Origin: Mariniradius saccharolyticus AK6
GTDB taxonomy: Bacteria; Bacteroidota; Bacteroidia; Cytophagales; Cyclobacteriaceae
Length of the DNA: 64,000 nucleotides
NCBI RefSeq assembly: GCF_000330725.2
Contig: NZ_AMZY02000012.1
Coordinates: forward strand, 1 to 64,000
Reading direction: 5' to 3'
The notes below the pieces were generated by a model. It did no database searches. It was not told the origin of the DNA and saw nothing but the letters and a program-made list of their open reading frames with translations. The position numbers and the translations under genes were made by a program. Below are positions 26,253 through 35,583 of the stretch, one piece after another; the stretch's first letter is position 1, and every line of letters begins with the position of its first letter.

Positions 26253-27602
26253 TTACAAAATCGCTACCTGAATTCGGGCATGAAAAAATTGTGTTGCACC
26301 TTTCAGTTCGAACCGATGCAAAATCCCATAGCCGTACGCTAATTCGAACCTCAGGGATCGCGACATATACCAATTGATCATAGGAGTCAGCCTCCAAAAC
26401 CTGCCCCCCGCTACTACTCCCCCGTCTAAGTCAAGGTTTGAAATCCGAACCAACCCTTCAAGTTCCCCAAATCCGCCTTTAAAAACGGATTTATTCACGG
26501 GTACAAACGCATACACCCCACTCGTGGTACTGTAGGGTCTCGACGCACCCGTGAGAATGTAACTGATAACAGCTTCTCCTCCATGAAAAAGCACTTTCCC
26601 TGCGTTGTTTACTTCAAACTTGTGCCAATGGTACTCTGAACCGATCATTAGTGGACCCTCGGTGTAGTAAATCTCCGCCCCAACGTGATTGGAGTGTTTC
26701 GATTTGAAGTTATCCGTGTCAATAAAAAAAGGTGCGGGATTGGATTCTGGGCGCGATTTTAATCTCATCTCCCCCGATTCAACCTTTCCAAATCGATAGC
26801 TTAGTCCTAAATGAAGTTGCTTATTCTCCCTCGGTTGAAAGATAGGAAGCCACCCTATTCTCGCCGCAGTTTGCCAGCTGTAGGTCGAAAACGCCTGGCT
26901 TCTTGAAAAGAAATCATCGTAGATTCCTACATTCCACAGGATTCTTTTCTTTGGCCAAAAGCCAATCCACTTAATCCCATCGGCCAAAATCGGAATAACG
27001 TCCAATGCCATTTGCCGCTCCATGGTCCAGCCTGCATAACCATTCATGACCTTGTTGAGTGAATAACCTTCTTTGGTCCTTCCGACGAAAATATGGCCTG
27101 AAATCTCCGGTACAGCAATGGTCACCCCGGATTCGCGCATAAACCATTCCCGAGTGGGTCCATCGTACATGAGTCCTGCCTTCCAGGATATCATTCTCTT
27201 GGTCCGGAGTTGTCCGTTAACAAGAATCCTAAAATCACGCGGTTTGAACTGATTTTCAAGCGAAAGCCCGGCGGAATCCATTTGTTGCATTGCGGCGGCG
27301 TCCTGAGAATAACCAGCAAACTCATAAAGAAAACCCATGCCGACCCGTAAGCTGCTGAATCGCCCGGTAAATATGATTCGGTTCTTGAGGAATTTCTTCT
27401 TCTCGAGGGAATCGATCGGTTCCAAATATTCTCCCATTGTTCCATCAGGAATGAGTCTCCTCTCTGTTTCTTGAGCAACTGCCAAAGAGGTAATAAAAAG
27501 CAAAGTCAGGATTAGCCTGACGGCTAATCCTGAAGGGAAAACAATCGCTGACAGTCTAATACAAAAATCCTGAAGCATTTTTTTGTCTTTTGCAACAGAC
27601 AT
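26253..27602 (-). CDS. Porin, phosphate-selective porin O/P-like
   Basis: About 449 residues. Beta-barrel pattern throughout, ending in aromatic strands (LRFELAYGYGIL, QFFHARIQVAIL), and similar to Porin_O_P members (FKPRDFRILVNGQLRTKRMISWKAGLMYD and a GRTKEGYSLNKV stretch). The start is uncertain: ATG 27602 (MSVAKDKK) or ATG 27578 (MLQDFC) both put the hydrophobic signal (LILTLLFITSLAVAQ) near the N-terminus; an upstream start would overlap the preceding gene. Last of five genes in the asparagine operon, 31 bases after the other porin, so it likely admits amino or dicarboxylic acids rather than phosphate. Confidence 0.8.
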   Translation of the reverse strand: MSVAKDKKMLQDFCIRLSAIVFPSGLAVRLILTLLFITSLAVAQETERRLIPDGTMGEYLEPIDSLEKKKFLKNRIIFTGRFSSLRVGMGFLYEFAGYSQDAAAMQQMDSAGLSLENQFKPRDFRILVNGQLRTKRMISWKAGLMYDGPTREWFMRESGVTIAVPEISGHIFVGRTKEGYSLNKVMNGYAGWTMERQMALDVIPILADGIKWIGFWPKKRILWNVGIYDDFFSRSQAFSTYSWQTAARIGWLPIFQPRENKQLHLGLSYRFGKVESGEMRLKSRPESNPAPFFIDTDNFKSKHSNHVGAEIYYTEGPLMIGSEYHWHKFEVNNAGKVLFHGGEAVISYILTGASRPYSTTSGVYAFVPVNKSVFKGGFGELEGLVRISNLDLDGGVVAGGRFWRLTPMINWYMSRSLRFELAYGYGILHRFELKGATQFFHARIQVAIL

Positions 27603-27633
27603 CAATGCTATGTGTAGCACTTTTTTTATCTGG

Positions 27634-28848
27634 CTAAAAAATTCCAAGCGGAGTAATAAATCCTACCGTAAACCTTCCTGTGGTGCTGTTCTGTGCTCCA
27701 AATCGGTTCTGGGCATAATCCGAATAGTCATAAACCCTCCCTACCCAGTTGGCGAAAAACCGAAAATTCAGGTTACTCCAAGGGTACACCTCGACAGCAG
27801 GAATAAAGCCCCACGCGTTCCGTATGTTTTGCTCGCCTGTAAGGTTTTCGGGATCGTTGAAGCTATTGTTCCAATTGGCAATATCGAGCATGCCCACGAA
27901 GGTAAGGTGTACTTTTTGGCTCACGATATAGCGTAGGTTGATCCAGTGACCGATGTAAACAGTATTAGACACAGAATATGGAAACAAATCATCTGGAATT
28001 GTTTGGCTAACGATACCTGTGCGGTCCAATCGCTCATCACTCCATTTGAAATCATAGATAAATCTGAATCTCGGAAAGAAATTGAATTCGTTACCTAGTG
28101 CTATGTAGTTCATATTTGCACTCCGTCCGCTTAGATCCTGCGCTTCATTAAAAAGGGAGTAGGACCAGATAGTCTTCAACTTTCCATCAAACAGGCTTCC
28201 TCGCCAATTGGAAACGAAGGCCAAAGGTGCCTTGGAAGCCGTGTAATTAGGCTGGGTCCCATACAATTCCTCGAAAGTTTTGGTTCTTGAGTCGAGTATC
28301 TGAAAGGTCCACTGATTTTTTGCGCTTGGGGTGTAGGTGAATCCTACACCACTCAGGAAGTTGTCTGCGTACTCTACAATGTCCGAATATTCGTAGATAT
28401 CGATTGGATTCCAATCAAATTCCCAAGCCCCCCAATCAGCACACATCTTTCCGGCTGAAATACTCCATCTTGAGTTTATGTCCACGCGGATATGGGCCAA
28501 ATCTACAGATCGACTTAAATTGTCTAGAGACTCAGAAGTCTGCGCACGGGTATACCGATCCCGAAATCGGAAAAAAACCTTTTCGTGGACTTGTCCCCGA
28601 ATCTCCAAACGAAACTGCTCATTTTTGAACCTGGATTGCGTGTATGCTCCGTCGACAAATTCATTTCGAAAGGCATAATTCATGTTGGCAATCATGCTCA
28701 CATTTTTGAGCAAGCCCTGCTTGGACTCCGGGATCAGGGTTCTTATGGACGTAGTGTCACCAATCTGACGCTCTTGTTTTTGCGCCCACACAAAAGCGGG
28801 CAGCATGAAAAGCAAAAGCATCCATATTGCACTGTTGAATGATTTCAT
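27634..28848 (-). CDS. Porin, OprO/OprP-like
   Basis: 404 residues with signal peptide 1-22 (cleavage after VWA). Features of Porin_O_P barrels: FRLEIRGQVHEKVFFRFRDRY, a SVDLAHIRVDI strand and a C-terminal strand TTGRFTVGFITPLGIF. It sits 56 bases after aspA and 31 bases before a second porin. Role inferred from the operon: outer-membrane passage of asparagine, aspartate or C4-dicarboxylates. Confidence 0.82.
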   Translation of the reverse strand: MKSFNSAIWMLLLFMLPAFVWAQKQERQIGDTTSIRTLIPESKQGLLKNVSMIANMNYAFRNEFVDGAYTQSRFKNEQFRLEIRGQVHEKVFFRFRDRYTRAQTSESLDNLSRSVDLAHIRVDINSRWSISAGKMCADWGAWEFDWNPIDIYEYSDIVEYADNFLSGVGFTYTPSAKNQWTFQILDSRTKTFEELYGTQPNYTASKAPLAFVSNWRGSLFDGKLKTIWSYSLFNEAQDLSGRSANMNYIALGNEFNFFPRFRFIYDFKWSDERLDRTGIVSQTIPDDLFPYSVSNTVYIGHWINLRYIVSQKVHLTFVGMLDIANWNNSFNDPENLTGEQNIRNAWGFIPAVEVYPWSNLNFRFFANWVGRVYDYSDYAQNRFGAQNSTTGRFTVGFITPLGIF

Positions 28849-28904
28849 ACCGGTATCATTTACAGAGTGAAAGAATAATTTGTATTACTTATTGATAGGA
28901 ATGA

Positions 28905-30392
28905 CTACTTCTGCCCTGTCAAAGCAGCGGGATCCAATAGCTTTTTGATTTGATCTTCGGTCAGCAGTTTCTTCTCCCGGATGAGTTCAAGTATTCCTTT
29001 TCCGCTTTCCAAGGCTTCCTTGGCCAGTTCAGTGGTTTTCTCATAGCCCAAAACTGGATTGAGCGCAGTTACAATCCCAATCGTCGTTTCGAGATAGCGT
29101 TTTAAAACCTCTTCATTGGCAGTGATTCCATCAATACAGTTGGTGCGGAACAAAGGCATCACCTTAAAGAAAAGCGCTTGAGATTCCATGATTGAAGTAG
29201 CGACCACGGGCTCGTAGGCATTTAGCTGCAGTAGACCGTCGCGGGAGGCTATCGTGACTGTCACATCATTTCCCATTACTTTGTAGCACACCTGGTTCAT
29301 CACTTCGGGCATTACCGGATTTACTTTTCCGGGCATGATCGACGAGCCCGGCTGCAATGCCGGCAAATTGATTTCAAAAATCCCATTTCGCGGACCGGAT
29401 GTAAGGAAAATCAAGTCACTGCTGATTTTGGACAAGGTTACCGCAAGATTTTTATAAGCTGAAGAAAACATCACAAAGCCTTGCATGCTGCTGGTAGCTG
29501 CAATCAGGTCCTTTGGTCCGACAAAAGGCTTTCCCGTGATTTTAGCAATCTGTGCCACGCACTTCTCTGCATAACCGGGCGACGCAGTAAGTCCGGTACC
29601 AATTGCCGTCGCCCCCATGTTGATCTCATACAAGTAGGTTTCACTTTTACGGAGTACCTCTATGGCGCCGTCAATTTGTGAACCAAAGGCGTGGAATTCT
29701 TGACCCAGCGTCATCGGCACGGCGTCCTGACCTTCGGTACGGCCCATCTTTACCAGGTTTTTGAATTCCTCGCCTTTTTTGTGAAAGGCTTGTGCCAACA
29801 ACTCCGCTTCTTTGATCACTTTGTCATTATGCAATATCAGCGCAATATGAATAGCGGTAGGATACACATCGTTGGTCGACTGACCCATGTTGAGGTCATC
29901 GTGGGGTTCGATGAATTGATACTCTCCCTTTTTCTTACCCATCATCTCCAGCGCGATGTTAGCCAATACCTCGTTGGCATTCATGTTGGCAGAAGTACCC
30001 GCACCACCTTGGTAAAGGTCTGTTAAGAACTGATCATGATATTTGCCATCTATCACGGCAAGGCAGGCCTTCTCGATAGCCGCCATCCGCTCTGGCTGCA
30101 TTCTACCTACCTCCGTATTGGCGCGGGCAGCCGCCAGTTTTACGATCGCATAGGCCTTGACATAATCTGGGTAAAAATTGGTCTTTACGCCACTGATTGG
30201 AAAATTCTCGAGGGCACGGAGGGTTTGAACGCCATAGTACGCATCATGTGGGATCTGCTTTTCTCCCAACAAATCCTTTTCCGTACGGAATTGAGGGGGC
30301 TGTTCAGCCGGTGTTTTCTTTTGTGCCTGTGCATACTGAGGGGCAAATAGCATCAGTATCGGCAATGCGATGATTAATTTGATCTTATTCAT
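28905..30392 (-). CDS. aspA: Aspartate ammonia-lyase with signal peptide
   Basis: 495 residues. Aspartase/fumarase superfamily: the signature GSSIMPGKVNP is near residue 347, with GQSTNDVYPTA and TALNPVLGYEKT. Reaction: L-aspartate to fumarate and ammonia. E. coli AspA begins at the equivalent of EKDLLGEKQIPHDAYYGV, but here about 38 residues precede it: a typical Sec signal peptide (MNKIKLIIALPILMLF...AQA) and a short linker. The enzyme should therefore act in the periplasm, which is unusual. Operon context: 128 bases after the secreted asparaginase, 56 bases before a porin. Confidence 0.92.
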   Translation of the reverse strand: MNKIKLIIALPILMLFAPQYAQAQKKTPAEQPPQFRTEKDLLGEKQIPHDAYYGVQTLRALENFPISGVKTNFYPDYVKAYAIVKLAAARANTEVGRMQPERMAAIEKACLAVIDGKYHDQFLTDLYQGGAGTSANMNANEVLANIALEMMGKKKGEYQFIEPHDDLNMGQSTNDVYPTAIHIALILHNDKVIKEAELLAQAFHKKGEEFKNLVKMGRTEGQDAVPMTLGQEFHAFGSQIDGAIEVLRKSETYLYEINMGATAIGTGLTASPGYAEKCVAQIAKITGKPFVGPKDLIAATSSMQGFVMFSSAYKNLAVTLSKISSDLIFLTSGPRNGIFEINLPALQPGSSIMPGKVNPVMPEVMNQVCYKVMGNDVTVTIASRDGLLQLNAYEPVVATSIMESQALFFKVMPLFRTNCIDGITANEEVLKRYLETTIGIVTALNPVLGYEKTTELAKEALESGKGILELIREKKLLTEDQIKKLLDPAALTGQK

Positions 30393-30520
30393 ACCTTATG
30401 CTAGTTCAACTATGAAAATGGATGTTTAGACTTCACGGGCTGCAACTGGAAATCGTCTATGGATTTTTTCCCAGCCTACATCGAAATACCTCCCCTTCGA
30501 AATGACGTTCATAATACGCG

Positions 30521-31579
30521 TTAGTAGGTGAAGAAAATCTCCTGCAATTGCTTCCTGTCTTTTGTTCTTGTCAGGGCCAGCATCAGCAATACCCTTGCCT
30601 TCTGAGGAGTCAGGTCATCCGAAACGATGGTACCCAATTCATCGTCATTGATTTCGTCATGCAGCACTACCCGGCCGGACGGTGCCCGGCTGGCACGGCA
30701 AACTACAATACCGGCGGCAACCGCGCGTTTCACGGCATCCATATAGGCCTTGTTGAAGTTGCCATTACCCACACCGGCGATTACGATGCCATCCACTTTC
30801 TTGCTGATGAGGAAATCAATTTGATCCCCCGGGGCATCGGCATACATGTACACGATATCAACCCTTGGTAATTTGGTATCAGCTCTTAGCTGAATGGGTT
30901 TAGGGGGGTTCACTTCCCGAACAGATCGTGAGTAATATTCAACCCTTCCGTCGTAAGCTTGGCCAATAGCGCCTGTATTAGGAGAATCAAAAGCATTCGT
31001 TTTGGTGGTGCTCATCTTCATCACTTCCCGTGCATCGAAAATGCCTTCATTGAAACTTACCAGTACACCCCTGCCTTTCGTTTCGGGATTAATCGCTACC
31101 GTAATGGCATCGTACAAATTCTTCGGACCGTCAGCGCTAATCGCTGTAGCAGGACGCATCGATCCGGTAAGTACTACCGGCTTGTCAGATGGAATTACCA
31201 AATCAAGAAAATATGCGGTTTCTTCCTGCGTATCGGTACCGTGTGTTACGACGATGGCATCGGCTTCATTCTTGGCAAAAATTTCATTGGCGCGAATTGC
31301 CAGTTTTTTCCAGATTTCAATGGTCATATCCTGGCTGCCTACGGAAGCAATCTGCTCACCGGAAATATTCGCGATCTTCTTTACGGAAGGGATCGTTCCA
31401 ATCAGATCGTCAATTGGGATTTTTCCGGCTGTGTAGCCGGCCCTGTCAGCAGATGCCCCTGCCCCTGCAATCGTTCCGCCTGTTGCCAAAATTATCACCC
31501 TTGGCAATTGAGGCTGATTCTGGGCCTGAACTTGAATTACCAGGACCAGAAATGCAAAAATTGAAATTAGCGTTTTCAT
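30521..31579 (-). CDS. ansB: Type II (periplasmic) L-asparaginase
   Basis: 352 residues. Signal peptide 1-19 (LVIQVQA|Q). Both catalytic motifs are present: TGGTIAG (33-39) and HGTDT (113-117), plus SADGPKNLYDA and the RGVLV segment. Reaction: L-asparagine to L-aspartate and ammonia in the periplasm; product feeds the secreted aspartase encoded next. It starts 58 bases after the dcuB stop, consistent with one transcript dcuB-ansB-aspA-porin-porin. Confidence 0.93.
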   Translation of the reverse strand: MKTLISIFAFLVLVIQVQAQNQPQLPRVIILATGGTIAGAGASADRAGYTAGKIPIDDLIGTIPSVKKIANISGEQIASVGSQDMTIEIWKKLAIRANEIFAKNEADAIVVTHGTDTQEETAYFLDLVIPSDKPVVLTGSMRPATAISADGPKNLYDAITVAINPETKGRGVLVSFNEGIFDAREVMKMSTTKTNAFDSPNTGAIGQAYDGRVEYYSRSVREVNPPKPIQLRADTKLPRVDIVYMYADAPGDQIDFLISKKVDGIVIAGVGNGNFNKAYMDAVKRAVAAGIVVCRASRAPSGRVVLHDEINDDELGTIVSDDLTPQKARVLLMLALTRTKDRKQLQEIFFTY

Positions 31580-31637
31580 GTTGTTGCAATTTTAGTTTTT
31601 ATTAATAATTAAGTTGTCTACAATAAGAAGGTGGCCT

Positions 31638-32990
31638 TTACAATAGTATGGAGTGAAATAGCAACCCTGCTAATACCGATGCAGTAGTGGTAACAAGACC
31701 TGGAAGCATAAAACTGTGGTTCAAAACGTACTTGCCGATTCGCGTCGTACCGGTACGATCAAATTGAATAGCTGTCAGCAATGTTGGATATCCCGGAATA
31801 AAGAAGTGTCCATTGCACGCCGGAAAAATCCCAATGAGATAAGCAGGCGGCAATCCAAGCGCCAGGCCCAGCGGCATCAAAGCCTTGACTGTCGAAGCCT
31901 GGCTATATAGCAACATGCTAAGCATAAAGAGCGCAATGGCAAAGGACCAAGGATAGGAAGACACGAGTTCCCCCAATGTCCCTTGAATCACCTCGAAGTT
32001 ATTTTCCATAAAGGTTCCGCTCATCCAAACCACACCAAACACGGCAATAGTGGCCTGACCAGCCGAAGCGAATAGACTTGCCTTGGTAACCGCAGCCGCG
32101 GTGGTGTTGGCAAACAATATGATAAAGCCGGTTGCTGCCAGCATTACAATCATGATCATGGAAGGCATGAGTACATGCCCTGCTTCATTCACCGCAAACC
32201 CGGGAGAAAATCCAGGTTTGTCTCCAAACTCCGGTAAAAAGGTGGGAAAAGAACCCAACACAACTACAGCCACCACAGCCAATCCAAAAATTACCACTGA
32301 TTTGATAGCACCAGGTGCTAGAATAAATTCTTTTGTTTTTCCCGTGCCTTCCAAGTTAGTGGCAAAGACGGGATCTTTTATCCGTTCCTGAAATTCCGGG
32401 TCATCGCTCAATTCTTTCCCGCGTCTCCACACGAACAATATCCCAACCATCACACCTACTAGCGTAGAAGGAATACCAACCACCAAAATATCAGCTAGCT
32501 GAACACCTGATGCCCCCAATACGGTGAGCAAGGCAGCAGCAGCAGCCGATACCGGACTGGCGGTTATGGCCATATGAGCAGCGGTTACGCTCATACTCAT
32601 GGCCCGTTCAGGACGAATACGGTTCTTAATCGCCACCTCAGCGATAATTGGCATGATGGAATAGGAGATATGTGCAGTTCCGGCAAAAAGAACAAATGCG
32701 TATGTGACAAGTGGTCCAAGCAGGGTGATCTGTTTGGGGTTTTTCCGAAGAATCTTTCCCGCTATTTGCACGAGGTAATCCATGCCACCGGCTGCTTGCA
32801 AGGCAGCAGCAGCCGTAACCACACTTAGAATGATCAGCATCACCTCAAGAGGCGGATCTGCGGGTTGAATGCCAAACCCAAACATAAAAATCAGAAGTCC
32901 GATCATGCCCATCACTCCCAGCCCAATGCCTGACATTCGGGCACCAAGGAAAATACAAAACAGCAGAACAAGCAGTTGTATAAGTATCAC
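31638..32990 (-). CDS. dcuB: C4-dicarboxylate transporter DcuA/DcuB family
   Basis: 450 residues, some 10-12 membrane segments, with Dcu family stretches (GTAHISYSIMPIIAEVAIKN split around the motif; AMSMSVTAAHMAITASPVS; GIFPACNGHFFIPGYPT). The start is GTG at 32990; no ATG with a better N-terminus exists nearby. Dcu carriers exchange fumarate, aspartate and succinate across the inner membrane. As the first gene of the operon it would import fumarate or aspartate made in the periplasm, probably against succinate. A Crp/Fnr-type site and -7 box lie upstream. Confidence 0.9.
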   Translation of the reverse strand: MILIQLLVLLFCIFLGARMSGIGLGVMGMIGLLIFMFGFGIQPADPPLEVMLIILSVVTAAAALQAAGGMDYLVQIAGKILRKNPKQITLLGPLVTYAFVLFAGTAHISYSIMPIIAEVAIKNRIRPERAMSMSVTAAHMAITASPVSAAAAALLTVLGASGVQLADILVVGIPSTLVGVMVGILFVWRRGKELSDDPEFQERIKDPVFATNLEGTGKTKEFILAPGAIKSVVIFGLAVVAVVVLGSFPTFLPEFGDKPGFSPGFAVNEAGHVLMPSMIMIVMLAATGFIILFANTTAAAVTKASLFASAGQATIAVFGVVWMSGTFMENNFEVIQGTLGELVSSYPWSFAIALFMLSMLLYSQASTVKALMPLGLALGLPPAYLIGIFPACNGHFFIPGYPTLLTAIQFDRTGTTRIGKYVLNHSFMLPGLVTTTASVLAGLLFHSILL

Positions 32991-33102
32991 TTGGGATTGA
33001 TTTAATTGTCAATCAATTTGAAAACATCAACTCGCAGTGGTTACAAATCAGAATATTATTCTTTCCAACAGGATTTATTGAAATTAACTTCGATGATTTA
33101 GG

Positions 33103-33146
33103 TAAAAATAGCGTCTTTTATCCGTGGGAATCATGATAAAAATCAT
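33103..33146 (-). promoter_or_regulatory. Possible Crp/Fnr-type promoter of the dcuB operon
   Basis: On the minus strand the palindrome ATGAT-TTTT-ATCAT (33133-33146; Fnr consensus TTGAT-N4-ATCAA) is followed after 22 bases by TATTTTTA (33103-33110), one mismatch to TAnnTTTG. The palindrome centre would be near -43, close to class II Fnr spacing. The leader to dcuB would be about 105 bases. Nothing else is evident in 32991-33373. Confidence 0.35.
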
Positions 33147-33373
33147 TCTTCGTAATGGAAAAGGGAACGTCACCGTTCAAAAAAAAACCAAAACAGGAAT
33201 CCTCTCCAGACAATATAAAATCAAATGGTATCTGTTTTTTGACCGAAAACTAAACTTGACTAAACTTAATATTACAGGATAAAATCAACGGGCGAAAGTT
33301 AAAATCCCAGGCTTGATAGAAAAGAAAAATCAAACATAGTCTATCAATAAATAAAATCAATTTAAGCTAAAAA

Positions 33374-33955
33374 CTACTCGTAAATTGTAGCACTCCGCGT
33401 ACCCTTTGGTTCAAAATTGTTGCTCTGTATTTCTTGAATCAACAGCTTCGCATCAGATAGAATTTGGTGGATGAAGTCAAAAGTCAGGTTTTTGGCGGTC
33501 ACTTTTGCGTAGAAAATCTCCCGCACGACGTTGTAAAAATGTTCTGCAACTTCCTTTGGCAAACCAATTTCCGCTGACCAAAGGTCCATTACACCCTGAT
33601 TTATCTTGTTATTCACTTGGTTATAGGTGTCCCAAAAAAGCCTAATATGCCTATCCCTCAATAATTGCATTTGAAATAGAACGGTTCGCTTATTCTTCAC
33701 CAAAAAGTGAATATAATCCGGATCATACTTTTTGATGGAAGCCATACCGACTACCATCTCATCTACATTCTGATGATGGCGTTCCATCAGTGAATCCAAA
33801 AGATGATCCATTGTTTTGAAATAATGGTAGAACCCTGATTTATTCAACCCCAAAACCCTTGCCAGCCTTTCCACTTGAAGTCCCTCTATACCATCCTCTC
33901 CAAACAACTCATATCCCTTCAAGACCCAATATTCTCCCTTATTGACTCTGCTCAT
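33374..33955 (-). CDS. TetR/AcrR family regulator
   Basis: 193 residues. The N-terminal TetR helix-turn-helix is at about 26-48 (LARVLGLNKSGFYHYFK) within residues 10-57; the rest is an all-helical ligand/dimer domain without recognised family. It lies upstream of, and in the same direction as, the dcuB operon, 383 bases away, and divergent from the DUF4136 gene at 34247. Its target is unknown; either neighbour is possible. The 291-bp gap on its 5' side (33956-34246) holds only AT-rich sequence with a weak TACCTTTA box at 34198-34205. Confidence 0.85.
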   Translation of the reverse strand: MSRVNKGEYWVLKGYELFGEDGIEGLQVERLARVLGLNKSGFYHYFKTMDHLLDSLMERHHQNVDEMVVGMASIKKYDPDYIHFLVKNKRTVLFQMQLLRDRHIRLFWDTYNQVNNKINQGVMDLWSAEIGLPKEVAEHFYNVVREIFYAKVTAKNLTFDFIHQILSDAKLLIQEIQSNNFEPKGTRSATIYE

Positions 33956-34246
33956 AAAATGCGTTATCGGACCACTATAAACTTAAAAAAAATCAGGCTA
34001 ATGGAAAAGAATAAAACAAGGAAATTTTTTAATCTTTCTCGAAAAAATCGATAAAAATATAATCAGGTACCTTCAGTTTTATACAAACCGGCAATAAACG
34101 GCCACCAAGTAGTCAAACCATTTTTTCTGTTTTCTTTCTAAACTACAACGTCCATAAACTAGCGTAAAGCCTTCTGGAAAATGATGTTGCAGAACGGTAC
34201 CTTTATGTATCCAATTAGATTGTTGTGGAAAATTAGACGTGTATAA

Positions 34247-34882
34247 ATGAACCAACTTATGGACAGGGTTTTGACAAGAGTTTTGATACCGTTTATCGCT
34301 AGTTTCCTATTGTGGAATTGCTATCCTGACGGACCGGAATTTTATGAAGATATGGATATTACATTCACTTCATTTGAGCGGGATTTTGATTTTCAGGCCA
34401 GAAGCACCTATTCTTTGCCCAATAAAATCGTGACTGATGTGGAAATCAAAAATGGTGACACCACCTATATTTTTATGAAGGATATCTATGCCATACCAAT
34501 TCTTGAGGCAATCGAGCAAAACATGGCGGATTTCGGATGGGAAAAGGTAGCAATCAGCGAAAGCCCTGACGTGGTATTGACCCCGGGGGCAATAAGGAAT
34601 ACCACTCTGTTGTACAGTTATTGGTACAATTGGTGGTATGGAGGCTACTATCCCGGATGGGGATGGTATTATCCACCATTTTACACCGTGTCAAGCTACA
34701 CGACAGGCTCGATGATCATCACCATGTCGGATCCCAATGTCGATAATCCCATCAATTTGACAAGGGCATCGTGGATCATGGTAGGCAATGGCTTGCTATC
34801 GGGAACGGGAAATATAGCGAGGATCACTGATTCAATTGATCAAGCATTCATTCAGTCACCCTATCTGAAACTAAACGACTAA
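34247..34882 (+). CDS. DUF4136-like lipoprotein with Trp/Tyr-rich segment
   Basis: 211 residues (ATG 34259 is an alternative start). A hydrophobic N-terminus ends in LLWNC, giving Cys25 as a probable, though atypical, lipidation site. The body follows the DUF4136 pattern (TYSLPNKIV, ILEAIEQNMADFGWEKV, PDVVL...) and has a Trp/Tyr/Gly-rich stretch at about 123-146. First of three co-directional envelope genes (9 bases to the barrel gene). Function unknown; presumably attached to the outer membrane. Confidence 0.75.
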   Translation: MNQLMDRVLTRVLIPFIASFLLWNCYPDGPEFYEDMDITFTSFERDFDFQARSTYSLPNKIVTDVEIKNGDTTYIFMKDIYAIPILEAIEQNMADFGWEKVAISESPDVVLTPGAIRNTTLLYSYWYNWWYGGYYPGWGWYYPPFYTVSSYTTGSMIITMSDPNVDNPINLTRASWIMVGNGLLSGTGNIARITDSIDQAFIQSPYLKLND

Positions 34883-34890
34883 TATTTGTT

Positions 34891-35487
34891 ATGAAAAAGA
34901 TATTTGTTTTGGCGGCATTGATATTGATACTGGGCGACTTTTCGGCGAATGGGCAGTCCTATACCAACACTTCTTATTCAATAGCACTTCCGACCGGTGA
35001 TCTTAATAGCTTTATTTCGGCACCAAGCTTTAGGGGGATTGCCTTTGATTACAGAAAGTTGATCAAGCCCAACATTGGAATTGGCCTGACTACAGGATGG
35101 AATACCTTTTTCGAGGAAAGGGCGTTTGCGACCTATACCATTGACAACCGATCATTGAGTGGAAAGCAATGGAGGTATATGAATAGTTTTCCGTTGTTTC
35201 TTTCAGGGGATTATTACCTCAAGCCGGGAGATGACCTCAATCCATACGTAGGATTGGGCGTGGGCACTATTTACAATAAGCGGGCCACGGATATGGGTAT
35301 CTTCCGATTGGAAGAGGATGCCTGGAGTTTTGCCTTTCAGCCACAGGTTGGTTTCTTCTACTCTGTAAACCATTTTGCCGGCGTTTCAGTCGCCGTGAAA
35401 TATTCCTACGGACTTGCCGCCGGTGACTTTAACGCTGCGCAGTCCTTCCTCTCGCTAAATATCGGCTATGTTTTCATGGGCAACTAG
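34891..35487 (+). CDS. Small outer-membrane beta-barrel protein
   Basis: 198 residues. Signal peptide ends near residue 22 (SANGQ). The rest is an eight-strand-type beta-barrel (PTGDLNSFISAPSFRG, NPYVGLGVGTIYNK, SVAVKYSYGLAAGD, SLNIGYVFMGN), like OmpW/PF13505-type porin-fold proteins. It follows the DUF4136 gene by 9 bases, and a hairpin at 35523-35546 follows it. Confidence 0.8.
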   Translation: MKKIFVLAALILILGDFSANGQSYTNTSYSIALPTGDLNSFISAPSFRGIAFDYRKLIKPNIGIGLTTGWNTFFEERAFATYTIDNRSLSGKQWRYMNSFPLFLSGDYYLKPGDDLNPYVGLGVGTIYNKRATDMGIFRLEEDAWSFAFQPQVGFFYSVNHFAGVSVAVKYSYGLAAGDFNAAQSFLSLNIGYVFMGN

Positions 35488-35522
35488 AAGTATATAAACC
35501 CAGCTTTATGTTAGAGATAGCT

Positions 35523-35546
35523 GAGGACGGAGATTTTTCCGTCCTC
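35523..35546 (+). terminator. Hairpin after the barrel gene
   Basis: GAGGACGGA (35523-35531) pairs with TCCGTCCTC (35538-35546). The tail ATTTGTTT is a weak T-run, so it may be a terminator or a partial attenuator before the DUF4136 gene at 35584. Confidence 0.55.
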
Positions 35547-35583
35547 ATTTGTTTAGAGCTAACCCCGATCAAACCTACAAAAA

